The notes: a model not told the origin generated them from the letters alone. A stretch of DNA of 64,000 bases from a bacterium (GCA_023664305.1 JAMPFT010000014.1:1-64000); one strand, 5' to 3'. Shown: positions 42,622-51,927, counted from the first letter of the stretch. Numbers and translations: made by a program.

Positions 42622-45177
42622 CTATTTTCCGACATACCTTTCGGCCTCCTCCATATCGCGGTATCCGTACATTCTCACGCTGTTGCCCATGATATCGAAG
42701 GCCGGATTTCTCCCTTCTCCGGCATATTTTACAATATATCTTCCGTAAAGCTCCAGCATCTTGTCGGAGTAGGTCCCCAGCTCGCCGCGCAGATAGGTCT
42801 CATAGGAGGTGTCAAAGGGATTGTCCTGATCGGTATGAATGCTTCTGGCATTTTCCGCCAGCGCCGGGTACTCTCCCGCAAACTCTTCCATCCATTTCAC
42901 CTGCAGCTCGCAGATCTGCTCGATAATCTTTTTCTTTTCCTCCGAAAGCTCCGGAAAATGTCCCTTGATCTCCTCATATTTTTCCGGCGCGGTGCTCGCC
43001 ATCATGCGCCCGTATTTTTCCTCGATCAGATTGTGTCCTCTGGAATATTCTCTGCGGAAATCGTAGAGATACTGTAAAAGCATCGTTCTATCCCAGGTCA
43101 GGTACTGGCTTTTTCTCATGATGGAAAAGGTCGGCCAGTCGTTCTGGCAGCTCGCCCGTCCCCCCTCGTTTTTCACCTTGTCAAAGGCCTCAAATTCCAG
43201 TCTTGCGATGGCCTCCACAAGCTCCCCGTCGCTTTTTTCCTCCAGCGACGCCTTGTAGACCAGTTCCTCGCTGTGCGCGTCCAGATAAGGGTCGATATCG
43301 CTGATAATATCCCGTGCATACAGCTCATCCGCAAAAAACTGTCCCAGTCTCTCCAGCAGGGCGCTCACCTTCTCCGCATCCGGCTCCTGTGCAGCAAGCG
43401 CCTCCTGAACCTGTTCCAAAAGCCTCAACGTCTTCCTTCCCGCCTCAGACTCTCCCGTCCTGCGGCAGAGCCACTTGTCATGGGTGGGATATTTCCCGTC
43501 CATATAAATTCTGAGCCGCATGGCCTCCCGGATCCCGTTCCACACCATCATTTCCGCCGTCAGCTTATCACCCCGGCCAAGCATCCGGGGAAAATTATAC
43601 TGTGCCGTCTGGGAAAAGCCTGCCGCCGCTTCCGCCAGCTTTAAATACAGAATCCGCGCCGGATAACCCTGTGCCAGCCGACCGCGGAAAGCGCTGAAAA
43701 TCCCCTCGTCGTCCCGAAACACCTCTCCGTTTACCGCCGCTGCCAGCGAAGCGTCGCTGACCTCCCGCCAGTTTATCTTTTCATAGCTGTCCGCGCCCAC
43801 CAGACTTTCATAGAACTCCGAGATACGCATAACGCCCCTTCTGTTCCTGCCGCTGACCTGAGGCGCCCGCCGATATCCCTGAAATTCCGTCGGCAGCTCC
43901 CGGTACGCCTGCTGCAGGGCTTCTCCGATCTCACGGTAAGTCTCATCCGTCAGCCACATGCAAAAGCCGGGGCCCCAGTCGTGATCCGCCGAAAGGTTGT
44001 CGTCGTAGCCAAAGCAGTCGGATCCTCTTCCCGCCAGTCCGACGGCAATCCTGCCTTCATACTCGCCGAATTTCTCCCGGATCATGGGCGCTCCCAGCGC
44101 TTCATAATACGCTTTGCACAGGGCGAGTCCCTTGTCTGCAGACCCTTTATCCGCAAGGCTTCCGCTTCCCGGTTCCCGGCCTCTCAGGTTCCTGTTTCCC
44201 TGATTCCTGTTCCCCTCGCTCCTGTTCCCCTCGCTCCTGTTCCCTTCGCTCCTGTCCTCTTCGCTCCCGTTCCCTTGGTTCCTGTTCCCTTCGTTCCTGT
44301 TCCCTTCGCTCCTGTTCCCTTCGTTCCTGTCCTCTTCGCTCCCGTTCCCTTGGTTCCTGTTCCCCTCGCTCCTGTCCTCCGGCGCTTTTTCCGCCTCCCT
44401 TTCACAGACCGCCAGGTTTTCCGCCAGCCTGTAATAAGCCTGGTTCCTCCCGACGCCCTGCTCTACAAGCTCCATGGCCTGCCGGTAGTATTCCCCTGCC
44501 TCCCGATATTCCTTTCTGTAAAAATGCCATGCTCCCATGGCGGACAGCGCCGCTCCGAAATGGCTGTCCCTGACCCCGATTTTTTCGAAGGTCTCCACCG
44601 ATTTTCCGGCGTACTCTCCGGCTTCCTCCATCCGCCCCAGCTGTACGCAGGTGGCCGCCAGATTTGCATAAGTCACTCCCAGTTCATACGCCGCATCCTT
44701 CTCCTTGACAATCTGCAGCGCCTTCAGCTGACATTCTCTGGCCTCCTCGAACCTCCCCATCTCCTGATAAAGCAGACTGATATTGTTTTGAAGGCCCGCC
44801 GACAGCATGCTGTCCCGGGAGAGCTTCTGCCGGTAGATTTCCTGCACCTGAAGGTATTTCTCCAAAGACTCCTGCAGCCTTCCGCCCGCACGGTACACGT
44901 TGGCCACATTCAGCAGCGTAGTAGCGTAGGGAACCGTCCCTTCAAGCCCCATCTTCTCCGCCTGACGGACGGCGCGTTCCGCAATCGAATAAGCATCCTC
45001 ATATCGGCCGGCCTCCCGATAATATCCCAATAGCTCGTTCAAAAGCTGCAGCAGGCTGTCGTCGTCCTGCTCCGCCACCGCCGCTGCCGCGCTTTCCCGC
45101 AGCAGCTTTTCCGCCTCTTCTCCCCTGTTCTCCTCAAAGAGAGCGTCCGCCTGTGCCAAAACCTTCTGAATCTCCAT
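42622..45177 (-). CDS. TPR - DUF4037 - DUF4125 multidomain protein
   Basis: An 851-aa cytoplasmic protein. Tetratricopeptide repeats cover residues 1-265. A low-complexity pentapeptide repeat (268-333) follows. The DUF4037 domain holds GRGSDCFGYDDNLSADHDWG (383-402), whose GS and Asp residues look like a nucleotidyltransferase-fold active site. The C-terminal 200 residues (MRKSQYLTWDRTMLLQYLYD onward) are DUF4125. The function is unknown; the domain set suggests a regulated nucleotidyl transfer. The ATG at 45177 follows AGGAGG closely. Confidence 0.8.
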   Translation of the reverse strand: MEIQKVLAQADALFEENRGEEAEKLLRESAAAAVAEQDDDSLLQLLNELLGYYREAGRYEDAYSIAERAVRQAEKMGLEGTVPYATTLLNVANVYRAGGRLQESLEKYLQVQEIYRQKLSRDSMLSAGLQNNISLLYQEMGRFEEARECQLKALQIVKEKDAAYELGVTYANLAATCVQLGRMEEAGEYAGKSVETFEKIGVRDSHFGAALSAMGAWHFYRKEYREAGEYYRQAMELVEQGVGRNQAYYRLAENLAVCEREAEKAPEDRSEGNRNQGNGSEEDRNEGNRSEGNRNEGNRNQGNGSEEDRSEGNRSEGNRSEGNRNQGNRNLRGREPGSGSLADKGSADKGLALCKAYYEALGAPMIREKFGEYEGRIAVGLAGRGSDCFGYDDNLSADHDWGPGFCMWLTDETYREIGEALQQAYRELPTEFQGYRRAPQVSGRNRRGVMRISEFYESLVGADSYEKINWREVSDASLAAAVNGEVFRDDEGIFSAFRGRLAQGYPARILYLKLAEAAAGFSQTAQYNFPRMLGRGDKLTAEMMVWNGIREAMRLRIYMDGKYPTHDKWLCRRTGESEAGRKTLRLLEQVQEALAAQEPDAEKVSALLERLGQFFADELYARDIISDIDPYLDAHSEELVYKASLEEKSDGELVEAIARLEFEAFDKVKNEGGRASCQNDWPTFSIMRKSQYLTWDRTMLLQYLYDFRREYSRGHNLIEEKYGRMMASTAPEKYEEIKGHFPELSEEKKKIIEQICELQVKWMEEFAGEYPALAENARSIHTDQDNPFDTSYETYLRGELGTYSDKMLELYGRYIVKYAGEGRNPAFDIMGNSVRMYGYRDMEEAERYVGK
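44190..44385 (-). repeat. 15-bp in-frame minisatellite (NRSEG/NRNQG) in the TPR gene
   Basis: About 13 five-residue units (NRSEG, NRNEG, NRNQG, with NGSEED variants) at residues 268-333. A longer period is also visible: NRNQGNGSEEDR occurs twice. It is Asn/Gly/Glu/Arg-rich, presumably a disordered linker between TPR and DUF4037. Confidence 0.9.
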
Positions 45178-45232
45178 ACTCCTCCTGTTCTGCGTCCCTG
45201 TCCGCGCACTTCCTGTCACGCCCCGTCTTCAA

Positions 45233-45330
45233 CCTCTCAATCCGCAGCCTGACCCGGTCTCCCGACACCTTCTTCGCCTGCTTTCGGCCTCTCAATTTGC
45301 AGTCTGGTCCGGTCTCCTCCGCACCTTCTT
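45233..45330. repeat. Degenerate 42-bp direct repeat between exoA and the TPR gene
   Basis: CCTCTCAATCCGCAG...CCGGTCTCC...CACCTTCTT (45233-45274) recurs at 45288-45330 with scattered changes, a period of about 55 bp. No coding potential recognised. Confidence 0.6.
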
Positions 45331-45373
45331 ACCCTACTACCTACAGGATGCCCACATCCGCGGCGGATACTCC

Positions 45374-46129
45374 TCACAACGTCATTGTCAGCTCCACCGG
45401 ACAGTGATCAGAGCCGAAAATCTCCGTGTGGATCGCCGCGCCGCTCATCCGATCCCGGATGCCGTCCGACACCAGAAAGTAGTCGATACGCCACCCCGCA
45501 TTCTTCTGCCGCGCCTGAAAACGGTAGGACCACCAGCTGTACACACCTTCCGTGTCCGGATAAAAATACCGGTAGCTGTCCGTAAAACCGCTCTCCAAAA
45601 GCTCCGTCATTTTACCCCGCTCCTGATCCGTAAAACCGGCATTATTCCGGTTGGTTTTCGGATTTTTCAGATCGATCTCCCTGTGGGCCACATTCATGTC
45701 GCCGCAGACGATGACCCCCTTATCCTGCGCCAGTCTGTTCAGATACGCCCTGAAATCATCCTCCCAACGCATACGGTAATCCAGACGCTTCAACTCATCC
45801 TGAGAATTGGGCGTATATACCGTAACCAGATAAAAATCCGGATATTCCAAGGTGATGACCCTGCCCTCACGGTCGTGCTCCCCGATGCCGAGCCCGTAGG
45901 TCACTGCAGCAGGCTCCCTCCTGGCAAAAATTGCCGTACCCGAGTACCCTTTTTTCTCGGCATAATTCCAATACTGATAATAACCGGGCAGTTCAAGCTC
46001 GATCTGTCCGGCCTGCAGCTTTGTCTCCTGCAGGCAGAAAAAATCCGCGTCCAGACGGTTGAACTCCTCCATAAAGTTTTTTCCCGCAACCGCCCGCAGT
46101 CCGTTCACGTTCCAAGATATCAGCTTCAT
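45374..46129 (-). CDS. xth: Exodeoxyribonuclease III
   Basis: A 251-aa AP endonuclease / 3'-5' exonuclease for base-excision repair. N-terminal MKLISWNVNGLRA, the metal-binding Glu35 in LQETK, GDMNVAH and C-terminal FGSDHCPVEL with His242. AGGAGG directly abuts the ATG, an unusually short spacing. The promoter (46194-46223) overlaps the upstream gene's terminator hairpin, and copy B of the structured element lies further upstream. Confidence 0.95.
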   Translation of the reverse strand: MKLISWNVNGLRAVAGKNFMEEFNRLDADFFCLQETKLQAGQIELELPGYYQYWNYAEKKGYSGTAIFARREPAAVTYGLGIGEHDREGRVITLEYPDFYLVTVYTPNSQDELKRLDYRMRWEDDFRAYLNRLAQDKGVIVCGDMNVAHREIDLKNPKTNRNNAGFTDQERGKMTELLESGFTDSYRYFYPDTEGVYSWWSYRFQARQKNAGWRIDYFLVSDGIRDRMSGAAIHTEIFGSDHCPVELTMTL

Positions 46130-46193
46130 CCTCCTGACCGTACCTTTCGCGCCTGCAGCTCGAACCCGCAGGCATAGTATTTTCTCAAAAATA

Positions 46194-46223
46194 ATTATAA
46201 GAAAACCGGGACACGCTTGTCAA
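46194..46223 (-). promoter_or_regulatory. Promoter of xth, inside a terminator hairpin
   Basis: Minus-strand TTGACA (46218-46223), 18-bp spacer, TATAAT (46194-46199). The -35 lies in the loop of the hairpin at 46203-46240. Confidence 0.65.
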
Positions 46224-46240
46224 GTAAGCGCGCCCGGTTT
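46195..46240 (-). terminator. Terminator of the XRE regulator transcript
   Basis: AAACCGGG (minus strand, starting at 46240) pairs with CCCGGTTT, with further pairing CGCGCTT/AAGCGTG inside, followed by TCTTATAATT. Confidence 0.65.
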
Positions 46241-46287
46241 AGTGTACTTGTTACCGTTCACGGGTCTGAAAGTAGCGCGCCCTGCAG

Positions 46288-46402
46288 GCACGGATTCTTT
46301 CGCGGACACGTTTGCACTCGGGTCGGCACATAGCGGACGCTAAGCTCGAAAGAACCTCGCCAAGCGCCGATGTGCCTTTACGGTCCGCGAAAGAACCCGT
46401 GC
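46288..46402. repeat. Structured repeat element, copy B
   Basis: A 115-nt element: a 20-bp stem with one mismatch (46288-46307 with 46383-46402) around a 75-nt core nearly identical to copy A. An inner pairing GGCACAT (46324-46330) with ATGTGCC is perfect here and has one mismatch in A. It lies 38 bp after the XRE gene stop and 159 bp before xth. Confidence 0.85.
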
Positions 46403-46440
46403 TCTCGGAAAAATACCGCCCGGATCTCCTGCCTGTCAAA

Positions 46441-47508
46441 TCAGCCCAAATCTTCCCGCAGTCTGTGTACCAACAGCTGAAACCGCATTTCATTCCGAAG
46501 CGGCTCCAAAACCTCGTCCTTTTCCAGCCCCTGCAGGATCACCGTCTTCAATTCCCGGCTCACCGCAAGCTTCTCGGGCATAGGAGCAATTGCCGGCGCA
46601 AAAAGCAGGGGGTTCGGCGCCTCCATCGGCTTTGTCACGCTCTCTGTCAGCTCCTCGAGATATTTTAGGGCCTTCTCCCGCTCGCCCCGCCGCAGACAGA
46701 TCTCCGCAAACAAGCCCGCCTCCATGCTGCCTCCCACCCGGAACATCCTTTTCAGCTTCCGCAGCACTCTACAGATTTCTTCCGTCCGATCGGCCTCTGT
46801 GTCAAGCTCTTCTCCCAGCATGCTCATCAGACAACTCTGCACTTTTCCCACCCGCTCGTAGAGCTGCTTCTGGGCAGTCTCCAGCGCCTTTTCCTTTTCC
46901 CCTTTTTTCAGGTACAGCTGCACCCACAGCGATGTAAAATTTTCCGTGCCGTTCGGATTTCCCTTCAAGAGTGCCTCCGCTTTCTCCAGCTCGCCGTCCG
47001 CAAGCTCCAGAGATACCAGCATCGATACCGCGGAGAGGTAAAAGGCAGGATTCCCGCTGTCGTATATGGCCCGGCAAAGCTCCTTTTTCCGGCTTTTCCA
47101 GCGTTTTCTGTCCTCCGGGCCGCTGTCCTGCCGGATCATCTCAAAAAGGGAAAGAATCGCCACAGCGTTAAATTTCAGCGGAATATCAGAAGGATAATCG
47201 CAAAGGAGGCCGTTCAGCTTTTCCTCCGCTTCCGCCCCACGGCCCGCCCTTGTCATCTCCGTCATCTCCGCCGTATACGTTCCCAGCTTTTCCTCCGTCA
47301 GTTTCTCTTCAAAAGACAGCAGAGAGTCCACATCCGTACACAGCGCCCTGGCTAAGGGACAAAGCAGCGTGATGTCAGGATAGGAACTGTCTGTCTCCCA
47401 TTTGCTCACCGCGGGCGCGGATACCCCCAGCGCCGCCGCAAGCTGTTCCTGTGTCATTCCTCCGGCTTTCCGCCGTCTTGCAATGTTTTCACCGATTTTT
47501 AATTCCAT
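46441..47508 (-). CDS. XRE-family regulator with a TPR-like C-terminal half
   Basis: A 355-aa protein. The N-terminal HTH_3 domain (GENIARRRKAGGMTQEQLAA, then LGVSAPAVSKWETDSSYPD) is followed by about 280 helical residues with a TPR-like pattern (EKALETAQKQLYE, REKALKYLEELTE). This layout is common in Firmicutes regulators that respond to peptides or stress, but the target is unknown. The ATG at 47508 starts the canonical MELKIGENI; the longer frame is unlikely. The ribosome site is weak. Confidence 0.82.
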   Translation of the reverse strand: MELKIGENIARRRKAGGMTQEQLAAALGVSAPAVSKWETDSSYPDITLLCPLARALCTDVDSLLSFEEKLTEEKLGTYTAEMTEMTRAGRGAEAEEKLNGLLCDYPSDIPLKFNAVAILSLFEMIRQDSGPEDRKRWKSRKKELCRAIYDSGNPAFYLSAVSMLVSLELADGELEKAEALLKGNPNGTENFTSLWVQLYLKKGEKEKALETAQKQLYERVGKVQSCLMSMLGEELDTEADRTEEICRVLRKLKRMFRVGGSMEAGLFAEICLRRGEREKALKYLEELTESVTKPMEAPNPLLFAPAIAPMPEKLAVSRELKTVILQGLEKDEVLEPLRNEMRFQLLVHRLREDLG

Positions 47509-47651
47509 TTTTCCGTTTTCCTTTCCGATTGTTCCGGCCGGTAAGTACAGTATAGACAAAACCGACCCGCCGCGCAATGGAGGAAAAATCAACTAAACGG
47601 ACTTTTTCTTAACCGCCGGGAAAGTTTGGGGTTCCGCTATGATTCGGAGGT

Positions 47652-49139
47652 TCACAGAAGGTCATATTTCTCAACATCCATGTTTACCGGCCCGTCCGCA
47701 AAAAAGGAAATACCGTCCGCAGCCTGATCCGTATACAAAACGGCAGTCATGACCTGTTCTCCGTCGTTCACAAAAGCCTCCACACTGAATTTGTCCAAAA
47801 TAATTCTCAGCTTCAGTCTCCCGTTTTCACTGTTCACCTTGCTGCGTCTCTGGTGAATGATCGCCCGTCTTGAACCGGAAAACTTTCTGTCAACCTTCAG
47901 CACGGATTCTCTGGGCCGAAAACTGAAGGAGGTCTGATACCTGTCATCCTGCGCAAAGCGCACGGCAAATTTCTGGTAAACTTCCTTTCCCTCCTCCGGG
48001 CGGAGCGTGATCAGCAGTTCCACTCTGCGCCCCCGGATTCCTTCCAGACTCATAACGCCGTCAAAGGAGACATTCTCATAAACCACCCGATTCCGCCGCA
48101 TATCTTCCAGCTCTCTCACCGGATTCTGATACAGTCTGCCGTTTTTCAAAGACAGCTCCCTTGGCAGACTCATCTGACCGAACCACGACACGTCATTTCT
48201 TCTCATATAGTCGCAGGTGTCCCAGTTCTGCATCCATCCGATCATGATTCTCCGTCCGTCAGGTGCCAGCATCGTCTGTGGCGCATAAAAGTCGATTCCG
48301 TAGTCAACAGCCTGATCCGACTCCTCCGTAAAGCTTTCCGTCTCCTCGTCAAAATCGCCGATCAGGCACAACGTACCGTTTCCGTTGTGGTATTCGAATC
48401 CCTGGGGAAGCATATCCTGAGGACTTGTAATTAACAGCCATTTCCCGTCCAGTTCAAAAAAATCCGGGCACTCCCACATTTTCCCGTATCTCCCCCGGTT
48501 AGCTGTCAATACCTTTCTGTACTGCCAGTCAAAACCGTCCGGACTGCCGAAAAGCAATATCTGTCCGCTGCCGTCCGCGCTGCGGTTCCCCACAACGCAA
48601 TAATAACCGCCTTTTTTATTCCGCCATATTTTCGGATCCCTGAAGTCATATCTGCTGGCTCCCTCCGGCAGATCCCTCTGATCCAAAACGGGGTTTTTCC
48701 CGTATTTCACATAATCCGTTCCGTCCCCTACCGCAAGGCACTGCGTCTGTAATTCGCGGAAACCTCCGTTTATCTGCGGCTCTCTCAAAACGCCGGTATA
48801 CATCAAAAGCTGCCTTCCGTCCGGAAGCGTCACGGCGCTGCCGGAAAAACACCCGTCTCTGTCGCAGGGTTCATCCGGCGCCAGCGCCGCAGGCTGGTAC
48901 TCCCAATGCAGCAGATCATCGCTCACCGCATGTCCCCAATGCATGGGGCCCCAATGGGAATCATACGGATAATACTGGTAAAACAGATGATATCTGCCTT
49001 CGTACCAGGAAAATCCGTTGGGATCGTTCATCCATCCCACACGCGCGGAAAGATGAAATCCCGGCCGCTCTTCCTGCGAGATCATTTTTGCAGACGCCTC
49101 TTCATATCTGCGCGCCTCTCTCAAACTCTGAGTTATCAT
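47652..49139 (-). CDS. GH32 beta-fructosidase (sucrose/fructan hydrolase)
   Basis: A 495-aa cytoplasmic enzyme. The three catalytic motifs are WMNDPNG with nucleophile Asp39, FRDP with Asp168 and the acid/base Glu223 in ECPDF. A five-bladed propeller (about 1-345) is followed by the GH32 C-terminal sandwich (VDRKFSGSRRAIIHQ). It hydrolyses beta-fructosides such as sucrose, its 6-phosphate or inulin oligomers. Last gene downstream of the sugar ABC transporter, so it probably degrades the imported oligosaccharide. No signal peptide. Confidence 0.93.
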   Translation of the reverse strand: MITQSLREARRYEEASAKMISQEERPGFHLSARVGWMNDPNGFSWYEGRYHLFYQYYPYDSHWGPMHWGHAVSDDLLHWEYQPAALAPDEPCDRDGCFSGSAVTLPDGRQLLMYTGVLREPQINGGFRELQTQCLAVGDGTDYVKYGKNPVLDQRDLPEGASRYDFRDPKIWRNKKGGYYCVVGNRSADGSGQILLFGSPDGFDWQYRKVLTANRGRYGKMWECPDFFELDGKWLLITSPQDMLPQGFEYHNGNGTLCLIGDFDEETESFTEESDQAVDYGIDFYAPQTMLAPDGRRIMIGWMQNWDTCDYMRRNDVSWFGQMSLPRELSLKNGRLYQNPVRELEDMRRNRVVYENVSFDGVMSLEGIRGRRVELLITLRPEEGKEVYQKFAVRFAQDDRYQTSFSFRPRESVLKVDRKFSGSRRAIIHQRRSKVNSENGRLKLRIILDKFSVEAFVNDGEQVMTAVLYTDQAADGISFFADGPVNMDVEKYDLL

Positions 49140-49167
49140 TTCGCACTCATCCTCTCCCTGATTCGCA

Positions 49168-49202
49168 AATCAGGATAGCAGTGCCAGGCCGCTATCCTGA
49201 TT
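49168..49202 (-). terminator. Perfect 12-bp hairpin between the binding protein and GH32 genes
   Basis: AATCAGGATAGC (49168-49179) pairs with GCTATCCTGATT (49191-49202). The T run is short, so it may attenuate, not end, transcription into the GH32 gene. Confidence 0.55.
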
Positions 49203-49254
49203 TATTCAGATTCTTATTTTTTTATCGTCTGATTACCGGAAATTCTAAACAGGA

Positions 49255-50925
49255 TCAGTTTTCATAATATGCATCCAGGTACTTCTGGAACAGTGCAAGA
49301 TACTCCTGCAGCCCATAGGCATCCAGATCCTTCAGATACTGATTCCAGTCGTTATCGTCGAATCCGTCTCTGATCCACTCGGACTTTCTTGCCCGTATGG
49401 TCTTTTCAATGTCCGCCTGCAGATTGGATAATGTCACAGTATCTTCCTTGCTCATGAATACATTGGGATACACATAGTTTCTTGTCATATAAGGCGTGTA
49501 GATTTCTTCGATCCAGTCCAGACGGTACTGTGCGTCGTCCGGGCAGGTCACATATACGCCATAATACTCGTCAAGGATGGCAAGAGGTCCGCCGACCGCC
49601 TCCGCCTCTCTTACTTCTACCGGCGAAGCGCTTCCTAACGGCGCGTGCTGCAGCATATCCTCGCCGTTGGCATTCTTCCCCATCACAAAGATATCAAACT
49701 CGTCGTCCTCACCGTAAGTTCCCCAGTTATTCTGAGGCGACTGAATCGGTTCATACATCAGATCCAGCCATGCGCATACAAGGGCAGGCTGCTGCGCGAC
49801 TGCCGTCACCACACAGCGTCCCCGGTCATAGCCGCTTGTAAAGGAACCGTTCTGAGGTGTGATAATCCGCTTCCCGTCCACTGCCAGCGGAGGAAGGGGA
49901 ACAAAATCTTCCAGATTGTCAATATTAGCCACATCCCAGCTGAAGCATACTCCGTAACGGTGGGATTTCCCCTTTGCCACATAGGTAGACCATTCATGCG
50001 TAAAGCATTCCGGATCGATCAGCCCCTGCGTATAAAGGGAATGCATCCAGGTAAGTCCCTCCTTGAAGCCGTCCTGGGTGGCGGCGCAGATTACTTCCTT
50101 GTCGTCCGTAACCGCAATATGCCTTCCCTTGTCGGCATCTCCGTAGCCCTCGCCAAACGCATTGATCAGGATGCTGGGATCCTGATCTCCGTCATTGACG
50201 ATACAGGACATGGGAATAATGTCGCCCTCGATTCCGAACTCTTCCTGAAGCCTCGACGCGTTGTCGCGGAATGCCACCAGCGCCTTCTCAAAATCTTCTA
50301 TCGTCTCCGGCACTTCCAGATCGAGGAAGTCCAGCCACTTTTTGTTGATAAAGCCCATGTTTCCGATAGTCTGGATCGCCGTCTTATTTGCGCCGAGCTG
50401 CTCGATCCAGGGAAGGGACCAGATATGGCCGTCCGTCGCGGTACTCATCTTCCTGTACTCCGGAAATTTGTCAAATACCGCCTTCAGATTCGGCATATAG
50501 TTATCGATGTACTCCTCCAACGGGATGATGATCCCCTGCTCCGCAAAGCGAAGAAGATCGTTATCCCCAAAGCCTGCCGTGAAAATGAAATCCGTCAGGG
50601 ATTTGGGATCTGCCATGATCGTCTGGATTTTTTCTCCCCACTGATTGCTCGGAATCGCATTCCATTCAATATGTACGTTGCTCTTTTCCTCCAGCCGCTT
50701 GAAGATCGTGCGGTTGTTGGGATTGGCCTCCGTGTTCGCAGGGTAATTGATCAGGCCTGTGAGCGTTACCTTCTCGGCCTGCGGGAACTGCAGCTCGCTG
50801 GCTTCCATCGGCTTAAAGGTTCCGTCGTTCAGCTCCACCTTGCTTCCTCCGCACGCCGTCAGGGAAAGAAGCATTCCCGCCGTCAAAACGGCTGCCGTAA
50901 TCTGTTTAAATCGTTTGCTTTTCAT
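49255..50925 (-). CDS. Sugar ABC transporter solute-binding lipoprotein (LplA-like)
   Basis: A 556-aa lipoprotein, lipobox SLTAC with Cys25, of the large family-1 binding proteins paired with LplB/YtcP-type permeases in Firmicutes. Binding-protein features include IFTAGFGDNDLLRFAEQGII, IWSLPWIEQLGANKTAIQTI and GFINKKWLDFLDLEVPET. It captures an oligosaccharide outside the membrane; the GH32 gene suggests fructo-oligosaccharides. The ATG at 50925 has AAGGAAA upstream. It follows the two permease genes. Confidence 0.9.
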   Translation of the reverse strand: MKSKRFKQITAAVLTAGMLLSLTACGGSKVELNDGTFKPMEASELQFPQAEKVTLTGLINYPANTEANPNNRTIFKRLEEKSNVHIEWNAIPSNQWGEKIQTIMADPKSLTDFIFTAGFGDNDLLRFAEQGIIIPLEEYIDNYMPNLKAVFDKFPEYRKMSTATDGHIWSLPWIEQLGANKTAIQTIGNMGFINKKWLDFLDLEVPETIEDFEKALVAFRDNASRLQEEFGIEGDIIPMSCIVNDGDQDPSILINAFGEGYGDADKGRHIAVTDDKEVICAATQDGFKEGLTWMHSLYTQGLIDPECFTHEWSTYVAKGKSHRYGVCFSWDVANIDNLEDFVPLPPLAVDGKRIITPQNGSFTSGYDRGRCVVTAVAQQPALVCAWLDLMYEPIQSPQNNWGTYGEDDEFDIFVMGKNANGEDMLQHAPLGSASPVEVREAEAVGGPLAILDEYYGVYVTCPDDAQYRLDWIEEIYTPYMTRNYVYPNVFMSKEDTVTLSNLQADIEKTIRARKSEWIRDGFDDNDWNQYLKDLDAYGLQEYLALFQKYLDAYYEN

Positions 50926-50998
50926 AGTATTTTCCTTTCTATATTGTGTCAATATCGTTCTCTCATTCCGTGCAGCGAATAGCCGAACCGCTCCTGAC

Positions 50999-51907
50999 TC
51001 AGCCTTTTACCGATCCCACCATGATGCCGCTGTCAAAATACTTTTGGAAGAACGGATACATTACCAGCAGCGGCAGACTGGAAATAATGATCGTCGCATA
51101 TTTCAGCAGCTCCGCCAGCTGCGCCCGTTCCGCCGTACTCTGCATATCCGAGATCATTCCGGACTCCGGCTTGTTTTGAATCAGTATGGACCGAAGCACT
51201 ACCTGCAAAGGCTGCTTCGCCGTGTCGTCCAGATAGATCAGCGCGTCAAAATAACTGTTCCACATACCGACAAACTGCCACAGCGCCAGCACTGCGATTA
51301 CCGGCGTACATACCGGCAAAAGAATCATGAAAAAGAATTTCATCTCATTTGCGCCGTCCACATCCGCAGCCTCCCGCAGCTCGGAGGGAATGCCCTGATA
51401 ATAAGTCCTGGCAATGATCATGTTCCATACGCTGAAGGCTCCGGGTATGACGATGGCCCATATGGTATTTTTCATGTGCAGATTGTTGATCAACAGATAG
51501 GTAGGAATCAGGCCGCCTCCGAAAAACATCGTGATCACAAAGATCACATTGAAAAAGCCCTTTCCCCTGAAATCCGCCCTCGACATAGGATAAGCCGCCA
51601 ACAGGGTAACAAAAACAGATATCACGGTATATACGACGGAATAAACCACCGCGTTTTTAAAGCCGATCCAGATCTGAGCGTTGGAAAGAACCCGTTCATA
51701 AGCGGTCAGCGTCCACTTGCTGAAGTCGAAGGTAATTCCCTTGTTCTGCAGGGTGATGGGATCCATGAACGACGCGACCACGATATAGATCATGGGAATA
51801 ATGATCGCGACCACAAACAGACCCAGCAGTATGTAGCCTACCATCAGCAATGTCTTATCCTGTATGGAATACCTTTTAAATTTTTTCTTGTTCATCTTGA
51901 TTACCAT
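50999..51907 (-). CDS. Sugar ABC transporter permease (MalG/YtcP type)
   Basis: A 302-aa inner-membrane permease with about six transmembrane segments and the EAA loop (YYQGIPSELREAADVDGANE) that docks the ATPase. No ATP-binding subunit is encoded nearby, as is usual for Lpl-type systems that share an MsmK-like ATPase. The start at 51907 or an ATG at 51895 are both possible; AAAGG is very close to the first. Confidence 0.92.
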   Translation of the reverse strand: MVIKMNKKKFKRYSIQDKTLLMVGYILLGLFVVAIIIPMIYIVVASFMDPITLQNKGITFDFSKWTLTAYERVLSNAQIWIGFKNAVVYSVVYTVISVFVTLLAAYPMSRADFRGKGFFNVIFVITMFFGGGLIPTYLLINNLHMKNTIWAIVIPGAFSVWNMIIARTYYQGIPSELREAADVDGANEMKFFFMILLPVCTPVIAVLALWQFVGMWNSYFDALIYLDDTAKQPLQVVLRSILIQNKPESGMISDMQSTAERAQLAELLKYATIIISSLPLLVMYPFFQKYFDSGIMVGSVKG

Positions 51908-51927
51908 GCCTTTCTCACACTGTTTTC

